From positions 589,231 to 653,230 of the forward strand of contig CAUYUJ010020760.1 of the NCBI GenBank assembly GCA_963575745.1: 64,000 nucleotides of DNA. Reading direction: 5' to 3'. Positions 22,186-34,600 of this stretch are shown piece after piece. Origin of the DNA: Prorocentrum cordatum. Lineage: Eukaryota; Sar; Dinophyceae; Prorocentrales; Prorocentraceae. The translations under genes and the position numbers were made by a program. A model generated the notes under the pieces. That model was given only the letters and a program-made list of their open reading frames with translations, was not told the DNA's origin and ran no database searches. Numbering within the stretch: the stretch's first letter is position 1; the number at the start of each line of letters is the position of its first letter.

Positions 22186-22627
22186 AACTTGAGCGCGCGC
22201 GACGCGCGCGCGATGGTTCTAGTATATATATAAATAAACATATATACCAGGCAAGGTGTCTTGAGTTTTGCTCCGTCATTTCCATCCTCCTGGGGCCCCG
22301 CTGAGCTTTGTGGCTGTCAATAAACATGTGTTGAGTCTTGCTTGGTTTGTATATGCAGCGCGATTTGCCAGGTGGCTGTTCATGTAAAGCCGTTGCGTGT
22401 GTCATACACGCGTGGTCTGTCTGCATATGTTACGTGTCGAAATTCGCCAACAATGTGTGAATGAGTGTTGTGTGCTTGTAATACACACGGTCAGCATGAC
22501 GTCATCTAGGTGTTTATGATTTTGAGCTTGATTGCCTGTAGGTGTACTCGATGCAACCATTGTTGTAGTTCGTGCCTGTATTGCACATTTCAAATATATA
22601 TGCAAGTGTACATACAACTACCCGTCA

Positions 22628-22767
22628 CGAGTGATGAATTGTGATGTATGTTGCGCGGTTACGGTGCGTACGCGTGTTCACACACAACCATTCCACTCGA
22701 GTGATGAATTGTGATGTATGTTGCGCGGTTACGGTGCGTACGCGTGTTCACACACAACCATTCCACT
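22628..22767. repeat. Perfect 70-bp tandem duplication
   Basis: 22628-22697 and 22698-22767 are the same 70-bp unit, starting CGAGTGATGAATTGTGATG and ending in CATTCCACT. Absence of divergence indicates a recent event. Confidence 0.9.
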
Positions 22768-22804
22768 CGCCTTGCCACCTTGGTGGCCGATTTGTTATGT
22801 GTAT

Positions 22805-22810
22805 ACATAT

Positions 22811-22860
<50 letters not shown>
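22805..22860. repeat. TA dinucleotide microsatellite
   Basis: Almost pure TA repeat of about 47 nt with a flanking ATAGATA. Confidence 0.95.
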
Positions 22861-22861
<1 letters not shown>

Positions 22862-23265
22862 TTGTTGTACGGTCGTCGCGTATGCTTGCAGCCTCCGTGT
22901 ACCAACATGTAAATGTAGCTTCCGTAACTTCCCGACTTTCGTTGCCATTTGGGTTCAGGCGTTCGGCCGTTTCAAAACAACGGTTGTGCGCTGAATGTGG
23001 CCCTTGGGCCGTGCGCCCTCGACGCCGTGCTGCGGAGGGTCTGTGAGACAGACCCCCTTGCGCCTGCAATGTCAAAGCCCATGTCGCCCCCGCGGGCGCG
23101 CAGGAAAATGGTGGGTGATACCGACGCAAGCGGTGGCAGGGGGGAGGCGAACGAGGGCGCAGCAAGGTCCATACGACCCTTCGGGACGGGAGCTTGGCCA
23201 GCACGCGGGCTGGTCGTCTCCTTTGCCGCCCGATGGGCGGACCATTGTCGCCTCCACGTCCGGGG

Positions 23266-23735
23266 TCCGGATGGTCCGGGTGGTCCGGGTGGTCCGGGTG
23301 GTCCGGTTGGTCTGGCTGGTCCAGCTGGTCCGGGTGGTCCGGGTGGTCTGGGTGGTCCGGGTGGTCCGGCTGGTCTGGGTGGTCCGGCTGGTCCGGCTGG
23401 TCTGGGTGGTCCGGGTGGTCCGGGTGGTCCGGGTGGTCCGGGTGGTCCGGGTGGTCCGGGTGGTCCGGGTGGTCCGGGTGGTCCGGGTGGTCCGGGTGGT
23501 CTTGTTGGTCCGGGTGGTCCGGGTGGTCCGGGTGGTGGTCCGGGTGGTCCGGTTGATCCGGTTGGTCCGGGTGATCCGGTCGGTCCGGTCGGTCCGGTGT
23601 CACACGTGTGGTCCGGTTGGTCCGGTTGGTCCGGGTGGTCCGGGTGGTCCGGTTGCCGAGGTTTGTCCAGGTGGTCCGGGTGGACAGGTTGGTTTGGTTG
23701 GTCTGGTTTGTCCGGATGGTTTGGGTGTTCTTGTT
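23266..23735. repeat. 9-bp minisatellite TGGTCCGGG
   Basis: The nonamer TGGTCCGGG repeats about 45 times with point variants (TGGTCTGGG, TGGTCCGGC, TGGTTGGTCC). Because the period is divisible by three, all six frames stay open. The resulting Gly-Pro-Gly, Trp-Ser-Gly and Val-Arg-Val repeats are not evidence of a gene. Confidence 0.95.
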
Positions 23736-23779
23736 GGTCGTGCGGGAGGGTCCGGGACAGCAAACTATCTCGCAGGCGA

Positions 23780-24200
23780 CGAAGCCTTCGAGAGGCCCCC
23801 AAGAGGGCCCCAAGACGGCCCCGAGCGGCCCCCAATAAGCTCACCCGAGACATCCAGGACAGCCCACGAGGCCCCCGGACCGCCTAAATGCCCCCAAGAC
23901 GGCCCAAGAGTCGTCCCAAAGATGCCCAAGCGACGTCCCAATGCACTCGGAGAGGCATCCATGAGGCCTCTCGCGCATCTGAGCCTCATCCTCCTCCTAA
24001 TCATCCGCCTATTCCTCTTGCTCCTCCTCCCTCCTCCCTCCTGCTCCATGTGTCCTCCTCCCTCCTCCGTCTACCTCCTCCTTCCTCCTCCCTCCTCCTC
24101 CCCACTCTTCTCCCTCCTGCCTCCACCCAGTCCTCCTCCCTCCCTCTCGCAGCTCCTCCCTCCTCTCCCCTCCTCCTCTTTCCCCTCTTCCTTCATTCTC
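23780..24200. repeat. Dispersed CCAAGACGGCC-type repeat followed by CTC tract
   Basis: Short units like ggcccccaagagggcccc and ccaagacggccc match the internal repeats of the 675-bp satellite at 16-20 kb. They are followed by a CTC-rich tract from about 24010. Confidence 0.75.
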
Positions 24201-24534
24201 AGCATCGGCAGCCCTGTCGTCGTACCGCATGCACCGCAATACATTGAAATTCAAGTTTGAACGTACATCTGAATCCCACCAGCCCTCTGGGCGTAGGTGG
24301 TTTATGGAGTTTCCTCTCCCCTCTTCCCTTCTTCCCCATCGGGGAGAGGTTTACCCCTCCCCCTAACCCCCTCCCCTGGACCTGGACGGGGGGGGCGCTG
24401 GTCGGCAGAGCGTCCAAGATGGCCCAAGATGGGCCCCTGGGAAGCTAATTTGTTTGTCACCCCTCACGAGGATCGTGGCTCCCGAGGCGTTCTGGAGGGG
24501 CAGGGCTAATTAAGGAACCCCCCTTCTTGGATCG

Positions 24535-25095
24535 ATCTCTCCCAAGATGGCCCCAAGAGGCGCCCAGGAGGCCCAAGAGGCGCCAAGATGGCCCCAAGAT
24601 GGCCCCAAGATGGCCCGAAGAGGCCTCCAAGAGGCACCCAATGGAGCCCCAAGAGGCTCCCCCGAGGCACCCAATACGTTCCAAGGAGCCTCCAGGACCG
24701 CCAAGGCGCCCCCAAGACGCTTTAAGAAGCCTTGAGGACGCTCCCACGAGACATCCGAAGAGAATCCGAGAGGCATCCAAGAGGCCTCTGGCCATCCTGC
24801 TCGCCCTTCCCCTCCCTTCCTCCTCCTCCTCCTCCTCCTCCTGCTCCTCCTCATCATCATCATCATATCATCATCATTCTCCTCCTGCTCCTCCTCCTCC
24901 TACTCCTCCTCCTTCTCCTGCTGCTCCTCCTCGTCCTGCTCCTCCTCCTCCTCCTCCTCCCTCCTCCTCCTCCTCCTCCTCCTCCTCCTCCTCCTGTTCA
25001 TCCACCTATTCCTCCTCCTCCCTCCTCCCTCCTCCCGCTCCCCCTCCTCCTTCAGTTTCTCCACCTCCTCACCCTCCTCCGATTCCTCCTCCATC
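24535..25095. repeat. CCAAGATGGCCCC repeat followed by CTC tract
   Basis: Units CCAAGATGGCCCCAAGAGGC and variants to about 24790, then CTC/TCC polypyrimidine to about 25090. This repeats the two-part layout of 23780-24200. No gene. Confidence 0.8.
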
Positions 25096-25389
25096 CTCGC
25101 CGTCTTGGGTAAGACGGGTTCCCCAGCCCTTGGTCACTCTGTGTGCTCCCTCACTTCCCTGATCACCTCAATCCGCCTGGGCATTCGCCGGTCGAGAACC
25201 AGCAACACCAGCAGCAACAGCAACAAACGCAGTACCAGCAGGAGCAAGATCACCAGCAACAACACATGCAACCTTCGCCACAAAACATCTCCCAATTCAC
25301 CGTTGTTGCCCGCTCGGTTTCACTATGTGCGTCACTTCTTCCCTTCTTCCATCAGCTCCCCTAGGCATCGTTTGTGGATGGGCTGATGG

Positions 25390-26300
25390 GGATTCGCGTA
25401 GCGCTTAGAATTGAGATGTAAATCAACGTTTAATATAATCTTAAATGTAAATGTAACTTTAAATCTAAGTCTACACATGCACTTTAATCCACGTTCGAAT
25501 TCGAATTGCAGTGTGACGTTCAAGCCTGAGCTGGAACTACAGAATCGGCATGCACCACAAAGCAAACTAAACAAGAGCTGAATTGCCATCTGAAGTGGCA
25601 CTTAGATTGACATCTAAATGTACCGTTACATGTAAACGTAAATGTAAGTAAAAGCTTAACTTCGAATCATAATGTAAATATTATTTTAAATCTAAATTTA
25701 AAGTTGAAATGTAAGCTTACATTTGAATTTACATTTTAATTCAAGTTTACACATACATTGAAATCCACGTTTGCATTCAAATTGCAGTGCGAGCTTCAAG
25801 CCTGAGCCGGAGGTACAGCCTCGGCATGCACACCGCAATGCAAACTGATCAAAAGCTGAATTGCCCTCTCAACTTGCTGATATCTAACTTGAAATGTACA
25901 TGTAAACGTAAATATAAGTTTAAGGTTAAATATAGATTTAGATCTAAAGCTAAGTTTAAACTTAAATTTAACTTTAAATGTGAACTCAACTTTACACCTA
26001 CGTTTACACAAACATTGTAATCCACTGCGAAATTCGAATTCCAGTGTGACCTTCAAGCCTGAGCTGGAGGTACAGCCTCGGCATGTTCTGCAATGCAAAA
26101 CGAACAAGAGCAACATTGTCAGCTGAAGTGGCACTTGCATTGAAATTTAACTTGAAATTTACATGTAAATGTAAATATAAATTTAGATGTAAATTTAACT
26201 GTAAATTGAAATTTGAATCTAAATTGAAATCTAAACTTAAATCTAAACTTACGTGTCAAGTTTAATCTAAGTTTGCGCATACATTCAAATCCACGGGACA
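25390..26300. repeat. AT-rich tandem array, unit about 260-275 bp, three copies
   Basis: Each unit has a degenerate aaatgtaaat/taaatctaa stretch followed by a more conserved segment: cattgaaatccacg, then gaattgcagtgtgac, cttcaagcctgagctgg, aggtacagcctcggcatg, and then gcaatgcaaa. The conserved segments start near 25478, 25753 and 26010. The base composition is strikingly unlike the GC-rich flanks. Frames contain only Lys/Phe/Leu/Thr runs. Confidence 0.85.
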
Positions 26301-26559
26301 GAAAAAGGAAATAACGCAAATATAGACAAAAGGGACCAAAGGGATAAGCTGATAACACAAATACGATAAGCACAGAAACTAAGCAATAGGGGACTTGAAG
26401 GCACACAAAGAGAACAACGATCACAAAAAAAGATTAAATAAACAAACGAAAAGGACAAATTATAGCCGGAGTGCAGTATCCCCAAACAGGGTTTTTAGAC
26501 CCACTGCGGTTTCCAAGGTCGATTGCGTGCCCGTCCAGTGCGGGCTGGCATGGCATGTT
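26301..26559. other. No gene supported
   Basis: AT-richer tail of the previous array passing into unique sequence. No coding or structural signal was seen. Confidence 0.4.
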
Positions 26560-29500
26560 AAACATGCCTCCTCCTCCTCATCCTCCTCCTCCTCCTCCTC
26601 CTCCACCTCCTCTTCATCCCGAACGGCATCTCGGAGCCCAGAGTTGCGAGGATGTCTCAGGCGTAACGGGCTGGACCACCTCGCGCTCGGCATTTCGGAC
26701 CCCAGAGTTGCGACGATGTCTCGGGCGAAACGTGCTGCGAGGAAGTCTCAGGCGAAACGGGCCGGACCACCTCGAGCGCGGCGTCTCAGAGCTCCGAGTT
26801 GTGGGGGCCTCCTGGGGCCTCCTGGGACCTCCTGGTGACCTCCTGGGGCTTCCTCCTGGGCCTCCTGTGGCCTCCTGGACCCCACCTGGGGCTTCCTGAA
26901 GCCTCTTGGGGCTCCCAGGGGGGGATATCTAATGTGTAGCCGTCGGGGCCCCCCAAAATGGGGGGGGGGGGGAGCCACAAGAGCAGGAAAAATCAACGAA
27001 TCGACACCGGATGTGTATTAACTTGACACGTTCTGATAGGGGGCCTCCTGGGGCCTCCTGGGAGCCTCCTGGGAATCTCCTGGGGTCCCCTGGGGCCTGT
27101 CCTGGGCGTCCTGCGGCCTCCTGGAGCTCTCTGGGGCCTCCTGGGGCTCCCTGGGTCCCAGGGAGGATATGTAACATGTAGTCTTCTGGGCCCCCAGGCT
27201 GGACCACCTCTTGCGCAGCATCTGAGAGCTCAGAGTTGCGAGAATGTCTTGTGCGAAACGGGCCGGACCACCTTGCGCCCATTTCTCCCGGCCAGGCTGA
27301 GACGCCTGGCTCGGGAGAAACGGGCTGGACCACCTCGCGTGCGGCATCTCGGAACTCAGTATTGGAAGGATGCCCCAAGCGAAACGGGCCGTTCTACCTC
27401 TCGACTCCCGTTAAGCCCTCTCATGCAACTCCATTCCTAATCCCTCCTCCTCCTCCTCCTTCTCGTCCTCCTCCTCCTCCTCCTGCCTGCTCCCTCCTCC
27501 TCCTCATCCTCCTCCTCCTCCTCCAGCACGTTTTGAGACGTCGCTAAAAGGTATATAGAAATCCTGTTTGGGGAACCCTGTCTCGGAGCCCAGAGTTGCG
27601 AGGATGTCCCAGGTCGCACCTGGTCGACGAGTAAGCTGTCGGGTCGCGGGCAACTTTAATAAGCAAACTTTAAAGAGGAACTCATAAGCAGCTTTAAGAG
27701 GAAGCGGGGGAGGGCGCGGAAGCGAGGGGGCATGTCGTGATGGTTCCCTCGGGGATGATATCGAGAGGTACACGGCGCACGCTCAAAAGAAAAATCGTGA
27801 CGTCGGATGTCTGGGGAGGGCGGAAGGCAGTGCGCGCATGACGGATGCTGAGGCGGCAGAAACGACGACGGCGGGGGCGGGGAGGCGGAGGCAGAGGCGC
27901 AGCAGCGGGAGGCGGGAGGCGGGAGGAGGGAGGAGGGAAGAGGAACCAGGCGGGAAGTGGGAAGAGGGAGGCGGGAGAAGGAATGAGAGAGGTTGTGATT
28001 GGAGCTCCTGTGCTACGAAACGTCTCAGGCAGAATGGGCCAGACCATCTCGCGCGCAACATCTTCGAGCCTCGCATTGCGAGGATGGCTCAATCGAAACG
28101 GGCCGGACCACCTCGCGAGCGACATCTTGGAGCTCAGTATTGGAAGGATGTCTCAAACGAAACGGGCCGGACAATCTTTCGCACACGTTTTGACAAGTCC
28201 ACATCGCACTCGCTTCCCGTTAGGTCCTCTCCTGCAACTCCTTTCCTTCTCCCTCCTCCTCCTCCTCCTCCTCCTCCTCCTCCTCCTCCTCCTCCCCCTC
28301 CTCCTGCCTGCTCCCTCATGCACATCATCCGCCTCCTCCTTCTCCCTTCCATCTCCTTCTCCTCCTCCTCCTCCTCCTCCTCCTCCTCCTCCTCCTCGAC
28401 CTCCTCTTCATCCCGAACGGCATCTCGGAGCCTAGAGTTGCGAGGATGTCTCCAGCGTAACGGGCTGGACCACCTCGCGCGCGGCATCTCGGACCCCAGA
28501 GTTGCGACGATTTCTCGGGCAAACGTGCTGCGAGGAAGTCTCAGGCGAAACGGGCCGGACCACCTCGAGCGCGGCGTCTCAGAGCTCCGAGTTGCGGGGG
28601 CCTCTTGGTGCCTCCTGGGGCCTCCTGGGGACCTCCTGGGGCTTCCTCCTGGGCCTCCTGTGGCCTCCTGAACTCCACCTGGGGTTTCCTGACGCCTCTT
28701 GGGGCTCCCAGGGTGGATATCAAACCTGTGGCCGTTTGGGCCTCTCCAAATGGAGGGGGGGGCACAAGAGCAGGAAGAATTAACGAATCGACACCGGATG
28801 TGTATTAACTTGACACGTTCTGATAGGCGGCCTCCTGGGGCCTCCTGGGAGCCTCCTGGGAATCTCCTGGGGACCCCTGGGGCCTGTCCTGGGCGTCCTG
28901 CGGCCTCCTGGAGCTCTCTGGGGCCTCCCCCTCCTCCTGCCTGCTCCCTCATGCACATCATCCGCCGCCTCCTTTTCCCTTCCATCTCCTCCTCCTCCTC
29001 CTCCTCCTCTTCCTCCTCCACCTCCTCTTCATCCCGAACGACATCTCGGAGCCTAGAGTTGCGAGGATGTCTCCAACGTAACGGGCTGGACCACCTCGCG
29101 CGCGGCATCTCGGACCCCAGAGTTGCGACGATGTCTCTGGCGAAACGTGCTGCGAGGAATTCTCAGGCGAAACGGGCCGGACCACCTCGAGCGCGGCGTC
29201 TCAGAGCTCCGAGTTGCGGGGGCCTCCTGGGGCCTCATGGGACCTCCTGGGGACCTCCTGGGGCTTCCTCCTGGGCCTCCTGTGGCCTCCTGGACCCCAC
29301 CTGGGGCTTCCGGAAGCCTCTCGGAGCTCCCAGCCGGGATATTTAACCTGTGGCCATTTGGGCCTCTCCAAATGGAGGGGGGGCACAAGATCAGGAAAAA
29401 TCAACGAATCGACACTGGATGTGTATTAACTTGACGCGTTCTGATAGGCAGCCTCCTGGGGCCTCCTGGGAGCCTCCTGGGAATCCTGCGGCCTCCTGGT

Positions 29501-29655
29501 GCCTGGGGCCTGTCCTGGGCGTCCTGCGGCCTCCTGGGGCCTCCTGGGGCCTCCTGGGGACCTCCTGGAGCTTCCTCCTGGGCCTCCTGTGGCCTCCTGA
29601 ACTCCACCTGAGGTTTCCTGAAGGCTCTTGGGGCTCCCAGGGGGGATATCTGCCG
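26560..29655. repeat. Compound satellite: CTC tract, about 63-bp module and CCTCCTGGGG array
   Basis: Three modules recur in order: a CTC tract, a module of about 63 bp containing 'ggcatctcggaccccagag' and 'cgaaacgggccggaccacctc', and an array of GGCCTCCTGGGGCCTCCTGG. Each set is closed by a conserved linker, 'aacgaatcgacaccggatg' followed by 'tattaacttgacacgttctg', seen at about 26991, 28778 and 29399 (the last two 621 bp apart). 27180-28330 holds further copies of the 63-bp module. Long frames on both strands come from the repeats. Confidence 0.9.
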
Positions 29656-30884
29656 TCGGGGGCTAAGGGGCGGGCGCCTCCACGGAGCACGATCCCTACC
29701 CGGACCGCCTCGCACGGCTTGTCCTCGGCCTCCACCTCTGGCTCGGACTCTTGATCAAGAACCTCCGCGACACTTCCTGCAACGCCTGGCTCCGCAGCGC
29801 CTGTCTTACGACGGCGGCGTCGCCGGCAGCAGAAAGGGCAGCCGCAGGACAAGAGGCAGTACATGAACACGATGACTCGCCACGCGCCGCGCCCAAGGTC
29901 CGTGAAGGCCCGCCAGAGTAGGAAGATGCCGCGGCAGGAGGTGAACTTGGCATGGGGGCCGATGTCCACGATCGCCTCGGAGTCCAGAGCTGCGCACTCC
30001 TTGCGGTGGATCTCTCCAGGCCGATCCCGGCAGGCCATGTTGCGGCAAAGGTGGATCGCACGGCCCTCGAGCGTCTCCAGTTTTTGGCGGAGTGCGCGAG
30101 AGCTGGCCCCCTTCACGCCCAGGTAGTCCACTCAGAGGCCGGTCTGGTCGATCCGCTTGGGCTCGGCGAGGTCGATCCGCACCCGCGCGACATGGTTGTC
30201 AATCTTGACCAACACGTCGTTTGGCCTCCTCCCCGTCCCACGACCTTTCACCTTCTTGCTGTAGTACTCGGTGGTCGTGGCGGGCCCGGTCTCTGGCCCC
30301 ATCCAATGGATCTGGGTAAGGGCAGGCGGAGCCGGCGGCAGGTACCTTTCGGCAGCTGCATCGCCAGGCTCTCGCCGGCGGCACTTGAAGCACCGCGCCA
30401 GAAGACCGAACAACCAGAGGGCTGCCGCGCAGGGGGCCAGCAACGTCCGGCAGATGTGGGTGAAGAAGGCGAGCGTCGCGAGGAAGGCCAGAAAGATGAA
30501 CGTCCACGCCACCACCGGCCAGGCGGCCCCGAAGACCGCCAGGCCCAGCTTCTCGAGGCCGTAGAAGAACCAGCCGCCCTCTTTAGTCAGCCAGCCCGTC
30601 TCGGCGTGGGTCGAGAAGGCGCTCCCGAGGCTGTCCAGCTTCTCGTGCGCGCCGCCGCCCATGCCGCTCATGCGCCAGGCCCAGATACCCTCACCTAAGG
30701 GTTTCCAGCCCAGCGCCCAGACGCCCCAGCCGCCGATCCAGGACATTCCAGGACTCCCCGCCGCTGGTGCCGCCGGTGGCGTTGCTGGTGTAGCTGACTC
30801 CTCCAGTGGCATGGGTAGGAGGCCGAGGGGGCGCGCCCGGCGGCCCGCTGTCGGGCGGCGCCTGGGTGCGGCCAGCAGCCTCAC
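29640..30884 (-). CDS. Membrane-spanning protein of unknown family, one frame split by an in-frame TGA
   Basis: Reading from about 30884, the frame gives a Pro/Ala-rich start, then GWGVWALGWKPLGEGIWAWR, MSGMGGGAHEKLDSL and GGWFFYGLEKLGL. Two strongly hydrophobic segments follow (WPVVAWTFIFLAFLATLAFF and APCAAALWLFGLLARC), then a basic FKCRRR stretch. A TGA at 30132-30134 interrupts the frame after RIDQTGL. The same frame stays open downstream: VDYLGVKGASSRALRQKLE, a Cys-containing CRNMACRDRPGEIHRKEC, a further hydrophobic WRVIVFMYCLLSCGCPFCC and an Arg-rich stop-transfer. It finally runs into the satellite near 29640. The initiating codon at 30884 would be GTG, so a start by overlap with the upstream frame or by splicing is possible. 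Function unknown. The same orientation as the retrotransposon upstream could mean it belongs to another transposable element. Confidence 0.5.
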
Positions 30885-30885
30885 C

Positions 30886-31224
30886 TCACTCCTCTTGCTC
30901 GCCGGTCTCCGCGTCGTACTCGGAGTCGTCGTAGTACGGCACGGTGCGCTCCTGCGGGGCCTCGCGGGCTTCGGCCGGGCCAGCCCACCCAGCGCGGGCC
31001 GCCGCAGAGCCGAGCGGCCCGCGCCAGTCGTGGGCAGCTGCGCTGGCTGCCGGCGCGAGCATCCCGCGCGCGGGGCCCGCCGGCGCCGGGCGCCAGGCGG
31101 TCATCGCGCGCGCGGTTTCCGGGCGCCCCAGGGGCGCCCAGACCTCCTGAGGTCGGGGGCTTCGAGCCCCGAAGGCTTGAGCGGGAGGGACAGGGGGAGA
31201 GAGAGCAGCAGAGGCAAGGGCAGG

Positions 31225-31288
<64 letters not shown>

Positions 31289-31350
31289 ACAAGTAGGCGG
31301 ACCAGGGTCCGTCCGCGAGGCGCACTGCGGTGCGACAACCCGCAAAACAC
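30886..31350 (-). CDS. Short frame ending in an acidic tail, upstream of the membrane protein
   Basis: The frame contains the Leu-Ser run encoded by the GA/CT tract, an Ala/Pro-rich middle and a distinctive acidic end, PYYDDSEYDAETGEQEE, whose TGA lies two bases before the next frame. The acidic tail and the tight spacing support a real unit with the downstream membrane-protein frame. The N-terminal half is low complexity and its start is uncertain. No family recognised. Confidence 0.35.
31225..31284. repeat. GA dinucleotide tract
   Basis: About 58 nt of GA (CT on the coding strand). A similar tract in the same orientation lies at 48063-48107, just beyond the other end of the large retrotransposon. 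Sequences around the two tracts are otherwise not clearly related. 31285-31649 holds nothing further that I can identify. Confidence 0.95.
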
Positions 31351-31649
31351 TATTAGCGGCGGTGCAGCCTTAGGATACGAGGGCGGGCAAAGACCCCCCC
31401 CCCCGGCGCATTGCGTCTGAAGCTACGGACGGCGGACAGACTGTGAAGATCTCACGTGTCAGACCGCGTGACGAAGAAGGCCCCAACAAGAAAGGCGACG
31501 TGCGGACACGTGGCTAGGCGGCTTGGCAGACCGCCAGTTGGGCGCTTGGCCGCAGCGCGGCGCGCAGGGACGGGGCACCCCCCGCCCCCGCGCCCTGACA
31601 CCGTGGACGCGGGGCCACGCGTGCACACGGGCAGGCAGAATGGCGGAGA

Positions 31650-34600
31650 TTAGCGCGGGGCTCCAGGCGGAGCGCCGCGGAGCGATGACAGCATAGCATG
31701 GAGGGTGAGTGGCGGCGCAGCACCATCGGGCGGGGGTGTAAGCAGCTCGGCGAAGGCACGACCGGCGCGGTGGAGGCGCTGGAGCAAAGGGCCTTGACGG
31801 GCTTGGGCAGCGGCAAGGTCGGCGGCGAGAGCTGCGCACCTCTGCTGGAGAGCGGCCATAGACTGGGACAGCTCGGCTTCGCGCTCGGTGCGGGGCGGCT
31901 GCTCTGTGCCCGCGGCCGCGGGCCTCGCGGCGGGGACGAGGTCATCGGTGCGCCTGGCCAGGTGGTGGACCAGCGCGGTGCGGCGGTCCGTGCGCTGGCG
32001 GCCGTCGCCGTGGCGAGGCGACTGGAGGGTGTCGCGCGATCCCAGGGCTGAAGCCGCTGGGGCAACGCCCCATGAGGGCGGAGGAGCCGCAGCCTCGCAG
32101 CCTGCAACAGTAGGAGCATGGACGGGGCGCGACGGTCTGACTGGCTCAGTGCCCTGCGGGGGGGCTGAAGCCGCCCCCGCGGGCTGGCGCTGGTGGGGGG
32201 ACGGGGTTTGTGGCAAGGAGGGGCCAATCATGATGCCGTGCGAGGGCTCAGAGGTCGGCGGCGTGACCGGGTGGCGACTCGATGAAGCGGCGTCGTCGGC
32301 AGCGTGGGGTGTCAGCGGGACGTCGTCTATGCTGCCACCCAATCCGAGGGGATCATAAAAGTCCGCGTCGGCGTCTTGGAGGTGAGCGACGTCATCATGT
32401 GGGTGCGGTGCCGCTCTCGGTGGCGGAGTCGAGGTGGGCGTCGTGCGGTTGCCCGACGGGGTAAGGTTGGCGCTGGCTGGCCCGTCGTCCAGGAAGTCCA
32501 GTCCCCCGCCGAAGCCGAACGGGTCGTCCTCCTGTTCGTCGTACATCGCCCGTTGGGCCTCGGCCCAGAGCTCGTCAGGGTTCTGCGGGATGTCTGGTCC
32601 AGCCGCGGGTGGTGCCTGGTCCGACAGCAGGGGGTTTGGTTCCATTTTGCTGAGTTCAGCCGCTGTAAACCCAGCCCTGCGGTGTGGGAGCGGCAGAGTA
32701 CGGTGTCTGCGCTCGTAGATGGCGACAGCGACCCCGTGAAGCACGGTCGCTTGGCGATGTCGTGTTTTGGCAGCTTCAACGATGTCGTCGGGGAGGTTGT
32801 GCGTGCGTGCCGCCGCTGTGGCAAGGGCGTCGGCCTGACGGTTGAACTCCTCCGCGATGGGCCCGATGAGCCCAAGGTCGATGCCCAGGTCTCCCAGGTG
32901 GCTGGCGACTTTTTCGACGCGAAACATGTCGGGCTTGGCCATGACACATCGGTGAATCCTTGCCCAGAGCTCCGCGTGCGTGCCCTGCGGTGCTGGATGT
33001 CCGTCGATGATGCTTTGAAACCCATCGACCACCGCCTGGTTGTCCACGAAGACGTGCACGGGCCGTTCGGCACACGCCGTAAGGTGGACGATGGCAAGGG
33101 TCTCCGCAACCTGGGCGTTCTGCGTTAGGCCGTGAACGCGTGCACTGTAGTTCATGCGGTGGTCGATGCCGTAGTAGACGCCGTAGCCCGCTCGTGCTAG
33201 GAGTGGGATGGCTTGGTTGGTGCACGCACCGTCCGTGGCAGCATAGACCCATGTCCATCCAGTGTCGTTGTCAAGGTAGGTGGTGTAGGTGTCCTGGGCT
33301 GAAGCCGCAGGATCACCCTCAGGGGGGGGCCGCGGGATGGGCTGTGGCAGCGGGTCCCTCGCGAGGTCGGCCTGCAGGTCGAGGAGGGCTGGGTCTTCGT
33401 CGAAGAGCCCGCAGTGTCTTGTGTGCGGCGGAAGACGGGCCCACTGGTCGTCACTGATGAGGGTGGTGAGAGGAACTCTTTCTCGGGCCCAGCACTTACA
33501 GTCGCGGACAGTGTGCTCCTGAGTTTCCTCTTCCTCGTCGCAGTAGCGGCACATGGGGCTGAGGTCTGCCGACGTGTTGGATCGGGATCGTCGCTGTTGG
33601 GTGTGGTCCCCGCCCGACAGGTAGTTCAGGAGGAGCGCCAGCTGCCAGGCAGTGCATTTGGCTGCTCCTTTGGTTCGCGCGAGCCACGTGCTGGCGAAGA
33701 GGTCAAGGCCCTGTCTGACCGAGGCGAGGTAGCCAAGGTCGTGTCGCCGTGGCTTGATCTTCCGCAGAAAAACCCTGCGTTGTGAGGCCCGCAGCATGTG
33801 CAGGAAGGCGTTTTGGGGAAGATTCAGCCAGCTGATCTGGCAGTCCCAGTCATCGTACATGATGCCAAATGTGGGCCAGGTCCATCGGAGCTGTTGGAGC
33901 GACTGGACGAGTCGCCCGACGGGTCCTCCACCAAACAGGGTCTGGACGTGGTGTTGGAGGTCTCTGGCGAGCCCGCAGAGTGTGACGTCGCGGTTAACCT
34001 GACGCCGCAGGCACAGGAATGCTTCACGCTGCGTGATGGCGTCGATCTCAAGGGCGTGTCCCGGCACGCACACGGCCATGAGAGTCCAGAACTCGACCCA
34101 CTTGTTCCCCTTGGGGCGGATAGCCGCCTTGAGGGCGTGGTTGTAGGCAGTCTTGGCTGGGCCTGATGGTGCTTGGATGTCGGTGCCCGTGGTGCAGACG
34201 CTGGCGGCCAGGGATCGGGCGTGCCGCGCCTTGATAAGCATCGGCGACGGGAGCTTGCCAATGCGCGGCAGGCGGATAGTCGCCCTCCGCACACGGGCGT
34301 CTGCGGTGGCCGTGAGGTTAAGCGCGGCTGGAGCCGGCGCTGCCTCGGCGTTGATGTAACTCCCGACGAGCTTGAAGGAATCGACCACTCGGAGGGGGCG
34401 ATCCGCCAGTGTGAGCTGGGTGACGGCGGCGTGCAGCTCATCGGTGAGCGCCCACCCTGCCACTTTACCAGGGTGAATGCGTTGACCGGAGAATCGGTCA
34501 AACTTGGCGGTTTCGTCGAGAGATTTCTGCAGCTCAGGAGCGGTGTGGGTAGTGGAGTTGCTGTCGTCAACGAAGGTAGTGCTGAGTGATCGAGGAACGT

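Noticed and set aside
23194-23556. Trp-Ser-Gly repeat protein
   Set aside because: A frame of the 9-bp minisatellite with no non-repetitive flank of coding character.
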